7,047 nt of DNA. Origin: Pyrinomonadaceae bacterium (lineage in GTDB: Bacteria > Acidobacteriota > Blastocatellia > Pyrinomonadales > Pyrinomonadaceae). The notes below the pieces were generated by a model. The model was given only the letters and a program-made list of their open reading frames with translations. It was not told the DNA's origin and did not search any database. Below are positions 1-5,866 of the stretch, one piece after another. The stretch covers positions 1 through 7,047 of the forward strand of contig JAGOWF010000146.1 in NCBI GenBank assembly GCA_018060305.1, written 5' to 3'. Within the stretch, counting starts at the first letter, position 1. Every line of letters starts with the position of its first letter. The translations under genes and the position numbers were made by a program.

Positions 1-1389
1 CCAAAGACCGGCGAGATCGTTGCGATGGTCGGCGGGCGCGATTACATGGCGAACCAGTTCAATCGCGCGACTGACGCCATGCGGCAGCCGGGCTCGGTCT
101 TTAAGCCCTTTGTTTACGCGGCTGCGATCAACACGGCGTACGATTCTTCGTCGCGGCAGTTCACGGCAGCGAGCATCCTCAAGGACGAGAAAAAGGTCTT
201 TACCTTTGGCACCGAGACCTATTCGCCGAATAACTACGGCGACACGTTCACGAATCAGGACATCACGCTGCGCGACGCTTTGGTGCGCAGCAAGAATGTC
301 ATCACGGTCGATCTCGCGATGTCGCTCAACATCGGCAAGGTGATGACGCTCGCGACAAAGGCGGGCCTGCCAAAGGTCGAGAAAGCGTATCCGTCGATGG
401 CTCTCGGCACGGCCGAGGCGACGCCGCTGCAGGTGGCGACCGGCTACACGATGTTTGCCAATCTCGGTGACCGAGTGCTGCCGACGCCGATCGTTCGCGT
501 CACGGCGGGCGATGGCCGCACTGTTAATCTCCCGACGCCCGACCGAAAGAACGTGATCCGCCCCGATGTCGCTTACATCATGGACGACATAATGAAGGAC
601 GTGATAAACCGCGGCACGGCGGCGTCTGCCGGTGCGTGGGGCTTTCGCAACGAGGCCGGCAAACGTGCCTTTGCAGGCAAGACGGGAACATCGCGCGACG
701 GTTGGTTTGCGGGATTTACACCGGAGCTTGTGTGCGTCGTCTATGTCGGGTTCGACAACGGCGACGACCTCGGGATGAAAGGCTCGGATTCCGCACTGCC
801 GATCTGGGCCGACTTTATGCAGGAAGCTCTAAAGCTGCATCCTGACTGGAACGGCGACTGGACGATGCCCGCCAACATCCGCAAAGCCGAGATCGACATC
901 CGCAACGGTTCGCTGATCCGCGAACTCGACGCGCTCGCGTCACCGTCGCCGACACCTACTCCCGTGACGGAACGCGGGATCCCTGCCCGCTCTTCGGATC
1001 CCAATAGCCCGTACTACGAAGAACCCGTAACCGACCCAAAAGAGATCTACGTCACGAACGTCCCCGCCGAATTCCGCCGCGTCGAATTCTTCGTGGCCGG
1101 CACCGTCCCAAACCGCTCGATAATTCCGATCGACGACGAGACGCCCATCGACGGCAGCGAACGCCCCGCGCCCAGCCCGTCACCCGTAACCGAGACCTGG
1201 CAAGACGGCACCGAACCGCCACGACCGGAGAACCCTGAACCCCGAACTCTGAACCCTGAACGGGGAACCGTGTCCGTCATGATCTGCCCGCTAACAGGGA
1301 TGCGGGCAACGGTCAACTGTCCCGACAAACAACCCAAATCCTTCCGCTCCGGCTCGGAACCGAAGGAATTCTGTAGTTTTCACAGGTAG
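1..1389 (+). CDS. Class A penicillin-binding protein (PBP1A-like), C-terminal part
   Basis: The reading frame is open from base 1, so the N-terminus (expected membrane anchor and glycosyltransferase domain) lies outside the window; 462 residues are visible. The transpeptidase domain carries all three penicillin-binding motifs: SVFK (visible residues 32-35, catalytic Ser), SKN (97-99) and KTGT (227-230). The preceding PKTGEIVAMVGGRDY and QFNRAT segments are typical of class A enzymes. By family knowledge it cross-links, and probably polymerises, peptidoglycan at the outer face of the inner membrane. After about residue 300 comes a low-complexity Pro/Ser/Thr tail (SPSPTPTPV, APSPSPV) and a final segment with three Cys (ICPLTG, NCP, FCSFHR), a kind of tail found in several class A PBPs. 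A heptanucleotide array lies in frame in this tail. The gene ends TAG at 1387-1389. The family call is firm; the exact paralogue is not. Confidence 0.93.
   Translation, partial: PKTGEIVAMVGGRDYMANQFNRATDAMRQPGSVFKPFVYAAAINTAYDSSSRQFTAASILKDEKKVFTFGTETYSPNNYGDTFTNQDITLRDALVRSKNVITVDLAMSLNIGKVMTLATKAGLPKVEKAYPSMALGTAEATPLQVATGYTMFANLGDRVLPTPIVRVTAGDGRTVNLPTPDRKNVIRPDVAYIMDDIMKDVINRGTAASAGAWGFRNEAGKRAFAGKTGTSRDGWFAGFTPELVCVVYVGFDNGDDLGMKGSDSALPIWADFMQEALKLHPDWNGDWTMPANIRKAEIDIRNGSLIRELDALASPSPTPTPVTERGIPARSSDPNSPYYEEPVTDPKEIYVTNVPAEFRRVEFFVAGTVPNRSIIPIDDETPIDGSERPAPSPSPVTETWQDGTEPPRPENPEPRTLNPERGTVSVMICPLTGMRATVNCPDKQPKSFRSGSEPKEFCSFHR
1230..1271 (+). repeat. In-frame heptanucleotide array (6 units) in the PBP tail
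   Basis: Six consecutive 7-nt units begin GAAC: GAACCCT occurs twice, with GAACCCC, GAACTCT, GAACGGG and GAACCGT as variants. Total length is 42 nt, a multiple of three, so the PBP frame is kept. Because 7 and 3 are coprime the units are read in all three phases, giving a Pro/Glu/Asn/Arg-rich peptide (about visible residues 410-424). I see no complementary second arm nearby, unlike the str-operon hairpins. It sits in a probably disordered tail, where insertions are tolerated. Confidence 0.8.
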
Positions 1390-1401
1390 TATTCACCGTA
1401 T

Positions 1402-1493
1402 TGACTGGACCGCAGGCGTCCTCGCCTGCGATGCCGTCTGCGGCGTCCGGCGGCAAGCTGCCGTTGCACGCGGGGCCGCGTGCGATCCAATCA
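1402..1493. repeat. Multi-hairpin palindromic element, 92 nt
   Basis: A terminal stem (TGACTGGACC at 1402-1411 with GATCCAATCA at 1484-1493) encloses four small hairpins: 1411-1430 (8-bp perfect stem, loop TCCT), 1433-1444 (GCCG/CGGC), 1451-1463 (CGGCA/TGCCG) and 1466-1483 (8-bp stem, GCACGCGG). Two C-A mismatches of the terminal stem on the + strand become G-U pairs in a minus-strand transcript, so an RNA form would fold better from the minus strand. It starts 12 nt after the PBP stop. I read it as a REP/MITE-like dispersed element. It could help end PBP transcription, but there is no U-tract. Confidence 0.6.
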
Positions 1494-1502
1494 TAAGGGA
1501 GC

Positions 1503-1557
1503 GTCCACCGGCTGTCCACCCGCTTGTCCACGGCTTGTCCACTCGGGCGAGTGGACA
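1503..1557. other. Cluster of five GTCCAC repeats resembling DnaA boxes or iterons
   Basis: Direct copies of GTCCAC lie at 1503, 1514, 1526 and 1537; three of them read TGTCCAC and two TTGTCCAC. They are spaced 11-12 bp, about one helical turn. A fifth copy is inverted (GTGGACA, 1551-1557) and forms a 10-bp perfect dyad with the fourth (1536-1545/1548-1557). TTGTCCAC resembles the DnaA box of high-GC bacteria (TTGTCCACA), though the last A is replaced in every copy. An AT-rich stretch follows at 1602-1630 (26 of 29 A/T), then the ATPase promoter. It could be a DnaA- or Rep-binding region, an operator, or a simple repeat cluster. Confidence 0.5.
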
Positions 1558-1628
1558 GGGAAGTGATTGCAAACACGAGACTTAACGACTCATCTTCGCC
1601 GAAAATACATTTAATTTTCAAATAACTA

Positions 1629-1657
1629 TTGACAACCTCGTGAGTTGCGTGTATGAT
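1629..1657 (+). promoter_or_regulatory. Sigma-70-type promoter for the ATPase gene
   Basis: A perfect -35 box TTGACA (1629-1634) and a near-consensus -10 box TATGAT (1652-1657) are 17 bp apart. Transcription would begin near 1664, leaving a leader of about 20 nt before the ATG at 1684. That leader has no purine-rich ribosome binding site. The AT-rich stretch just upstream could act as an UP element. Confidence 0.75.
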
Positions 1658-1674
1658 ACAACGTATATCACACA
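1650..1674. promoter_or_regulatory. Dyad overlapping the -10 box: likely operator
   Basis: An imperfect inverted repeat, TGT-N-TGATA, 7-bp centre, TATCA-N-ACA, covers the -10 box and the likely start point. A dimeric repressor bound here would block transcription. The ATPase itself has a helix-turn-helix, so autoregulation is possible, but nothing in the sequence proves it. Confidence 0.5.
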
Positions 1675-1683
1675 ATACTCAAA

Positions 1684-3255
1684 ATGTCAACACAAACCTT
1701 AAACGACACCGAATGCCTGCCGCTGCGGCGGGCGAATGATTATCTTGGCGAAGCAAAGCGGACGTTCGCGCCGCAGATGCTATTTGACGAATTTTGGCGT
1801 GAGGGCGAATTGGCGCTCCTCTTCGGGCCGCCGGCCAGCGGCAAGAGCATACTTGCCCTGCAACTCGCCGACGCGTTGGCGCGCGGGACGGGATTTTACG
1901 GCTTCAGGATGCCCGAGTGGCGTCGGCGAGTGCTGTATGTCGATCTGCGAAACACGAACGAGCAGTTTGCGGAGCGATGCTCGATCCATGCGGTTGGGAA
2001 GTTTCCCGGCCGGGCGCACAAGTTTCCTCGCGGCCTCTTTCGCGACCGGCCGCCGGCGGGCGTCGATCTGTGCGAATGGCTGCGCTCGTTCACTCGGCAG
2101 CATGAACCGGAAGTCGTCATCATCGACGACCTGACGGCTGTGAAGAACACGCACGACGGCACGCGCGAGACGCTTCGGATTCTGCGGCGGCTACGCGAGA
2201 TTCGCGACGAGCTCGGCATCTCGATACTCGTGCTGACCGACTCGAACGAGTCGCATCCACGCCGGACAATTAACGAAACGGACCTCGGCCGCTCGCGCAT
2301 TTTGTGCACGGTCGCGGACAGCGTTTTTGCAGCCGACCGCAGCCTGAAAAAGACAGACGACCATTATCTGGTGCAGATACGTGCCCGTGCGGCCGTGCCG
2401 TTCTGGACGGCGGTGAATGCTCCGACAGCTAAAGTCATTCGCAGAGGGACGGGGCTGCTGGAATTTGAGTTTGATGAGCGATTTTCGCCTGCGATGGACC
2501 CGTACATGCGGGCGCTGATCTGCACGGTCGTTCACATGCAGGAGCAAGAGGGCAAGACCTTTCGCGAGATCGCCGCTGAGCTCGAAATATCAAAATCGTG
2601 GGCCTGCAAACTCTACGGCCGCTGGACGCCCGCAATGGAGCGCGGACTCGACGAGATCCTCGACGAATGGCGTGAGGACGACGAGTTTGAATATGAAGAG
2701 GAGCAGGAGCAGGTGGCGGCGGCAGGCCCGACGCATTTTGCCGCGGCAGAAGGGATGGACCTCTCACATAATGGCCCGCCGTATCCGATTGGATCGGACG
2801 GCGTCGAAGTCATTGAGCCGTCAGGCTATCCTCCTTACGAAGTGGCAGTCCCGACGCCTTCTGTCGGGACTGACGGGGTGGTGCTCTCGCAGGGTGGTAT
2901 TCAACAAGTCATTACGGGTGCGGCAGAGAACAACCCCGCCGCCGAAGCGTCGGCACCCCTCCTTCGTAAGGAGGGGAGCTTTGTTGGGCATCGGGCACCG
3001 TGTTTGGTTCCGTGGCGTAGGGATGGGAGCTATTCGAGCATCCCGTTTCTGGCCGCTTTGCGGCGGCGGTCGGTGTATGACCTTGAGCTTTCGTATGACG
3101 GCTATGGGCGTGAGATCTGGGTCGAAAAATGGGAGCACCACAGCGGCAAACCGCAGATCTGGTACAATTTTGACAATAACGGCTGCAAGGTCCGCAGTGT
3201 CCGCAATAGCATAGGGGTTTCCCGCACTCACCTGACGTCCGGGCCGTATTTGTAA
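1684..3255 (+). CDS. RecA/RepA-like P-loop ATPase with helix-turn-helix, unknown role
   Basis: This 523-residue protein starts at the ATG about 20 nt after the predicted transcription start, without a Shine-Dalgarno site. Residues 40-240 look like a RecA-fold ATPase of the RepA/AAA_25 type: Walker A GPPASGKS (48-55; Lys54, Ser55) and Walker B VVIIDD (144-149), with a later strand ISILVLTDS (179-187). Residues about 291-313 read as a helix-turn-helix (FREIAAELEISKSWACKLYG). A strongly acidic linker follows (327-343). Residues 383-431 are encoded by a palindromic repeat inserted in frame. The last 90 residues, rich in Trp, Tyr and Arg, match nothing I recognise. Related ATPases act as hexameric helicases or DNA-bound motors in plasmid and mobile-element replication. 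With GTCCAC repeats upstream, a DNA-replication or mobile-element role is possible but unproven. There is no partner gene: a palindrome-rich convergent gap and the opposing transporter follow. Confidence 0.8.
   Translation: MSTQTLNDTECLPLRRANDYLGEAKRTFAPQMLFDEFWREGELALLFGPPASGKSILALQLADALARGTGFYGFRMPEWRRRVLYVDLRNTNEQFAERCSIHAVGKFPGRAHKFPRGLFRDRPPAGVDLCEWLRSFTRQHEPEVVIIDDLTAVKNTHDGTRETLRILRRLREIRDELGISILVLTDSNESHPRRTINETDLGRSRILCTVADSVFAADRSLKKTDDHYLVQIRARAAVPFWTAVNAPTAKVIRRGTGLLEFEFDERFSPAMDPYMRALICTVVHMQEQEGKTFREIAAELEISKSWACKLYGRWTPAMERGLDEILDEWREDDEFEYEEEQEQVAAAGPTHFAAAEGMDLSHNGPPYPIGSDGVEVIEPSGYPPYEVAVPTPSVGTDGVVLSQGGIQQVITGAAENNPAAEASAPLLRKEGSFVGHRAPCLVPWRRDGSYSSIPFLAALRRRSVYDLELSYDGYGREIWVEKWEHHSGKPQIWYNFDNNGCKVRSVRNSIGVSRTHLTSGPYL
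2830..2976. mobile_element. MITE-like palindromic element inserted in frame in the ATPase gene
   Basis: A 13-bp inverted repeat bounds the element: CCTCCTTACGAAG at 2830-2842 and its exact reverse complement at 2962-2974. Inside are a 10-bp perfect hairpin (CAGTCCCGAC, 2846-2855 with 2863-2872), an outer stem (2874-2882 with 2930-2938, 8 of 9 paired), a GCCGA/TCGGC hairpin (2941-2954) and a terminal 9-bp hairpin CCCCTCCTT/AAGGAGGGG (2956-2976). It carries no gene of its own. It is read through as residues 383-431 without a stop, so it adds a low-complexity peptide to the ATPase, as Rickettsia palindromic elements do in their host proteins. Dispersed copies are expected elsewhere in the genome but cannot be checked here. 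Confidence 0.65.
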
Positions 3256-3263
3256 CCGTTTTT

Positions 3264-3284
3264 GCCGCCGAAGCGTTTCGCGGC
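3264..3284. repeat. Hairpin just after the ATPase stop; weak terminator candidate
   Basis: A stem of eight pairs with one mismatch and a 3-nt loop starts 8 nt after the ATPase stop. The T-run lies before rather than after the stem, so it is not a standard intrinsic terminator for the + strand. Its first 13 bases (GCCGCCGAAGCGT) are identical to 2938-2950 inside the element within the ATPase gene, so it may be a fragment of the same repeat family. Confidence 0.4.
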
Positions 3285-3311
3285 ACATAGACACGTCCTC
3301 TTGAACGTCAA

Positions 3312-3448
3312 GTTGCACCGGACATTGCGGAAGCCCGCGCGTGAGCAAGGGCGCTAGCTTAAGATCGGATGTGGCGACCACGCTCGTCAGTCACAACTGG
3401 CTGGCATGTATCGCCCTTGCTCACGCGCGGGCTTCCGCAATGTGCAAC
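3312..3448. repeat. Long inverted repeat (REP-pair/BIME-like) in the convergent gap
   Basis: Two perfect 31-bp arms, 3323-3353 and 3412-3442, are exact reverse complements around a 58-nt centre. Pairing resumes outside with GTTGCA (3312-3317) and TGCAAC (3443-3448), separated from the left arm by a 5-nt insertion (CCGGA). Each arm contains a smaller imperfect GCCC/GGGC hairpin. A 12-mer from the arm, GGGCTTCCGCAA, also occurs at 4720-4731. It lies between converging genes, where such pairs often sit and can terminate transcription or protect mRNA ends. The centre has only a small hairpin (3371-3381) and no credible gene. Confidence 0.75.
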
Positions 3449-3479
3449 CACGCCGCGCATCAGCAGCCTTGTCGCACGG

Positions 3480-4409
3480 TCAGGCCGCGGCGGGCCGGCG
3501 GCGGTATTGGTTCAGTGTGTGTATGACGACGGTGGCGACGATGATGATACCGCCGAGGATCGCCCAATTTGAGGGCTGTTCGCCGACGAAAAGGAATACC
3601 CAGACCGGATTGAGAAGAGGTTCGATAAACCCGATGATCGAGGCGTCGAGCGGGCGGGTGCCGCCCGTGACGCCCTTGATAAACAGGATGTAAGAGATGC
3701 CGATCTGGACTATGCCGAGAAAGCCGACGGCGGCCATATCGAGGGGCGTTATTGTCGGAACAGCAGCGATTCCCATCGGCAGCGTGAGCACGGCGAGAAG
3801 AAAGTTGCCGTATATAACGGTAGCAACGGGCGAGAAAGGCCGTTCTGTCTGCACTCGCTGCGGCACGTCGGCAGCGGAAGCGGGCAGGCCGGCGGCCGGC
3901 GCTCCGGCGAACCGCGGGTGCTTGAGCAGCATGATGTAGAGGCCGAGAAAGATACCGGAGCCTAGCGCGGCGATATTGCCCTGATAATCGCCGATCGTCA
4001 GGTCGCCGACAAAGAACAGCGACATTCCCGCGATGCAGACGATGACAGTGGCAAGGTCGCGCAAATGGAATTTTTCACCGATCACGAACGGAGCCAGCAC
4101 AAGGATGTAAACCGGCGCAGTGTATTGCAGAAAGATCGCATTCGCGGCGGTCGTATGCTTGGTCGCCCAGACAAACAGGAATAGCAGGATCGCGTAGATT
4201 ATTGAGCAAAATGCGCCAAAGAGGTTGATCCGCAGCCCGTTACGCCGTGTGACGATCAGCACCGTGAGGCCTGCGAGCAGCGAGCGAAAAAACGTCACCT
4301 GATATGCGTCGAGCGTCGTGAGCTTGATAAACAGGCCGCCCGTGCTCCAGAGAAGGACAGCGCCGAGTACATACCAGATCGGTGAGAGCCTTGTTCGTTC
4401 GGTTGTCAC
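3480..4409 (-). CDS. EamA/DMT-superfamily permease (10 TM helices)
   Basis: This 309-residue inner-membrane protein has the two-times-five-helix plan of the drug/metabolite transporter superfamily. Hydrophobic segments lie at about 11-31, 37-54, 63-82, 88-110, 117-135, 145-163, 194-217, 223-246, 255-276 and 281-299. The end of helix 9 carries an EPLLNPVWVFLFVGEQP stretch typical of EamA domains. Members export or import small metabolites such as amino acids, but the substrate cannot be read from sequence. The start is GTG at 4409 (reverse strand); no better in-frame start or clear Shine-Dalgarno site is seen. A hydrophilic Ala/Pro-rich loop (about 164-193) between the halves is longer than usual. 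The gene is convergent with the ATPase and divergent from the str operon, so probably monocistronic. Confidence 0.9.
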   Translation of the reverse strand: MTTERTRLSPIWYVLGAVLLWSTGGLFIKLTTLDAYQVTFFRSLLAGLTVLIVTRRNGLRINLFGAFCSIIYAILLFLFVWATKHTTAANAIFLQYTAPVYILVLAPFVIGEKFHLRDLATVIVCIAGMSLFFVGDLTIGDYQGNIAALGSGIFLGLYIMLLKHPRFAGAPAAGLPASAADVPQRVQTERPFSPVATVIYGNFLLAVLTLPMGIAAVPTITPLDMAAVGFLGIVQIGISYILFIKGVTGGTRPLDASIIGFIEPLLNPVWVFLFVGEQPSNWAILGGIIIVATVVIHTLNQYRRRPAAA

Positions 4410-4417
4410 AGTTAACC

Positions 4418-4444
4418 GATTCTCGTCGTTTGCGCTTGAGAATC
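4418..4444. promoter_or_regulatory. Inverted repeat upstream of the transporter: possible operator
   Basis: GATTCTC (4418-4424) and GAGAATC (4438-4444) form a perfect 7-bp dyad around a 13-bp centre, 9 bp upstream of the transporter GTG. It could be a repressor site or a leader hairpin. I could not identify a convincing -10/-35 pair for the transporter on the minus strand. Confidence 0.35.
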
Positions 4445-4550
4445 AAAGTCAGCAAAGTGAGTTTTCCGCGAGTGTTTTCCTGTTGTTTACCGGTCGAGCA
4501 GGACGGGTTTGCGGCGACGAGCAGAGGGCGCGAAATAGTCGGCTCGGCGC

Positions 4551-4579
4551 TTGACACGAGAGGCGGAAATTCATAGTAT
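4551..4579 (+). promoter_or_regulatory. Sigma-70-type promoter for the rpsL-rpsG-fusA operon
   Basis: A perfect TTGACA (4551-4556) is followed after 17 bp by TAGTAT (4574-4579). Transcription would begin near 4586 and run toward rpsL. It is the best + strand promoter I see between the transporter and rpsL and would serve as the str-operon promoter. Confidence 0.65.
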
Positions 4580-4665
4580 CTAAAGTTTCGGACTTTTGGG
4601 TCTGGGCGTTCTTTATGGCTGTAAAGCAATAAAGACGGGATTTTTGAGAATTCGACGACAGGAAT

Positions 4666-4745
4666 TGTAGCGTAAGCGAGCGGTCATCATCGGCCGCCGG
4701 CGAACACTAAGCCCCTCGTGGGCTTCCGCAAGATGCCACGCTACA
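4666..4745. repeat. 80-bp palindromic repeat (REP/MITE-like) in the str leader
   Basis: The ends are an exact 8-bp inverted repeat, TGTAGCGT (4666-4673) and ACGCTACA (4738-4745). Inside are a perfect AAGCCC/GGGCTT stem (4709-4725) and a GC-rich region with partial self-complementarity (4678-4700). The 12-mer GGGCTTCCGCAA (4720-4731) is identical to part of the 31-bp arms at 3325-3336 (reversed) and 3429-3440, linking it to that family. The GTAG near the left end recalls the tetranucleotide beside many REP hairpins. It has no coding capacity. Confidence 0.55.
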
Positions 4746-4870
4746 GCAAAGTCGCGATTTCCTAAAGATCGATCACAACTAGCAATTCGGGTCAGCGAGA
4801 GCTGCTTGAGCTAACTGCCGGACACGTTCCGAGCAAGAGTCAGGTAAGGAAGAGGTTTTGTTCACAAAAC

Positions 4871-4929
4871 GGTTTTTGGTCTTAGGCCTTTGGTCTTCGG
4901 CAAAAACCTAAGGCCAAAGACCAAAGGCC
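4871..4929 (+). repeat. Heptamer hairpin (4+4 units) directly upstream of rpsL
   Basis: The left arm (4871-4898) is four 7-nt units of form GGYYTTN, for example GGTTTTT and GGCCTTT. The right arm (4902-4929) is four units of the complement, for example AAAGACC. With a 3-nt loop the 28-nt arms pair at 24 of 28 positions, counting two G-U pairs; the four failures fall mainly on the seventh base of units. The right arm ends 10 nt before the rpsL ATG, so the stem covers the place where a Shine-Dalgarno site would lie. No U-tract follows directly. Confidence 0.8.
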
Positions 4930-4939
4930 GATTTTGATT

Positions 4940-5318
<379 letters not shown>

Positions 5319-5320
<2 letters not shown>

Positions 5321-5387
5321 TTACGAATCAGGAATTACGAATTACGGCACATTCCGATTCGTAATTTGAAATTCGTAATTCGTAATT
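5319..5387 (+). repeat. Heptamer hairpin (4+4 units) filling the rpsL-rpsG gap
   Basis: The right arm (5360-5387) is four 7-nt units, three of them CGTAATT. The left arm (5319-5346) is four units, two exactly the complement AATTACG. The inner two left units pair perfectly with 5374-5387 in one register; a second register pairs 5321-5329 with 5356-5364. The left arm begins inside the rpsL stop codon (5318-5320). The right arm ends 8 nt before the rpsG ATG, so the repeat occupies almost the whole 75-nt gap. The heptamer differs from the one before rpsL. Confidence 0.75.
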
Positions 5388-5395
5388 GACGAATT

Positions 5396-5866
5396 ATGCC
5401 AAGACGTAGAGTTGCAGGAAAACGAGAAGTCCTTCCGGATCCGATCTATAACAGCATCGCCGTGACAAAATTTATCAACGGCTTGATGTGGAAGGGCAAA
5501 AAGAGCGTGGCCGAGCAGATCTTTTACGGCGCGATGGAGAAGATCGGCGAAAAGACCGGCGAAGAACCGCTAAAGGTATTTAAGGGAGCTCTCGATGCAG
5601 TCGCCCCGGCCCTTGAGGTCAAATCACGCCGTATCGGCGGTGCGACCTATCAGGTGCCGCTCGAAGTGAGCCGCGACCGCCGTAATACGCTCGCGATCCG
5701 CTGGATCGTTACAAATGCCCGCGGCCGCAGCGAAAAAACGATGGAAGACCGACTCGTCGGCGAACTGATCGATTCGATGAACGGACGCGGCGGAGCGATG
5801 AAAAAGAAAGAGGACGTTCACCGCATGGCGGAGGCAAACAAGGCGTTTGCACATTATAGGTTTTAG
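5396..5866 (+). CDS. rpsG: 30S ribosomal protein S7
   Basis: The 156-residue product matches the family: MPRRRVAGKREVLPDP at the start, KFINGLMWKGKKSVAEQIFYGAME, EVKSRRIGGATYQVPLEV, RWIVTNARGRSEKTM and DVHRMAEANKAFAHYR near the end. S7 nucleates assembly of the 3' domain of 16S rRNA and lines the E-site and mRNA exit. In E. coli it is also the translational repressor of the str operon. The start fits the conserved N-terminus, but no Shine-Dalgarno site is visible. The usual final Trp after HYR is Phe here, because the last codons (AGG TTT TAG) are part of the following heptamer repeat. Confidence 0.98.
   Translation: MPRRRVAGKREVLPDPIYNSIAVTKFINGLMWKGKKSVAEQIFYGAMEKIGEKTGEEPLKVFKGALDAVAPALEVKSRRIGGATYQVPLEVSRDRRNTLAIRWIVTNARGRSEKTMEDRLVGELIDSMNGRGGAMKKKEDVHRMAEANKAFAHYRF

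Larger units (their letters stand above)
4586..4939 (+). other. Long 5' leader of the str operon, no protein gene
   Basis: If the promoter at 4551-4579 is used, about 354 nt of untranslated RNA precede rpsL. It holds a small hairpin at its 5' end (AAAGT/ACTTT, 4582-4596), a five-codon ORF (4615-4632, probably chance), an 80-bp repeat, a GTTTTG-TTCA-CAAAAC hairpin (4855-4870) and the heptamer hairpin just before rpsL. I see no riboswitch or tRNA-like structure. The rest, 4746-4854, shows nothing recognisable. Confidence 0.45.

Noticed and set aside
1313..1675. 120-codon open frame on the minus strand across the PBP-ATPase gap
   Set aside because: It reads through the multi-hairpin element and the GTCCAC repeats and has no plausible start signal or domain.
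1503..1683. A confirmed chromosomal oriC
   Set aside because: No dnaA, dnaN or other origin-linked genes are in view and the boxes are not exact; kept only as a hypothesis.
2821..3381. 186-codon open frame on the minus strand
   Set aside because: It overlaps the ATPase 3' end and runs through palindromic repeats, and shows no protein-like features.
3371..3381. GTGG/CCAC mini-hairpin in the centre of the long inverted repeat as an independent element
   Set aside because: A 4-bp stem is too short to support a separate feature.
4240..4629. 129-codon minus-strand frame upstream of the transporter
   Set aside because: It overlaps the transporter N-terminus in another frame and is low in family-like sequence; I treat it as chance.
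4615..4632. Five-codon ORF (MAVKQ) in the str leader as a leader peptide
   Set aside because: No ribosome binding site or attenuator logic goes with it; a frame this short is expected by chance.
4934..4939. TTG start two codons upstream for rpsL
   Set aside because: S12 conventionally begins MPTINQL, which matches ATG 4940.
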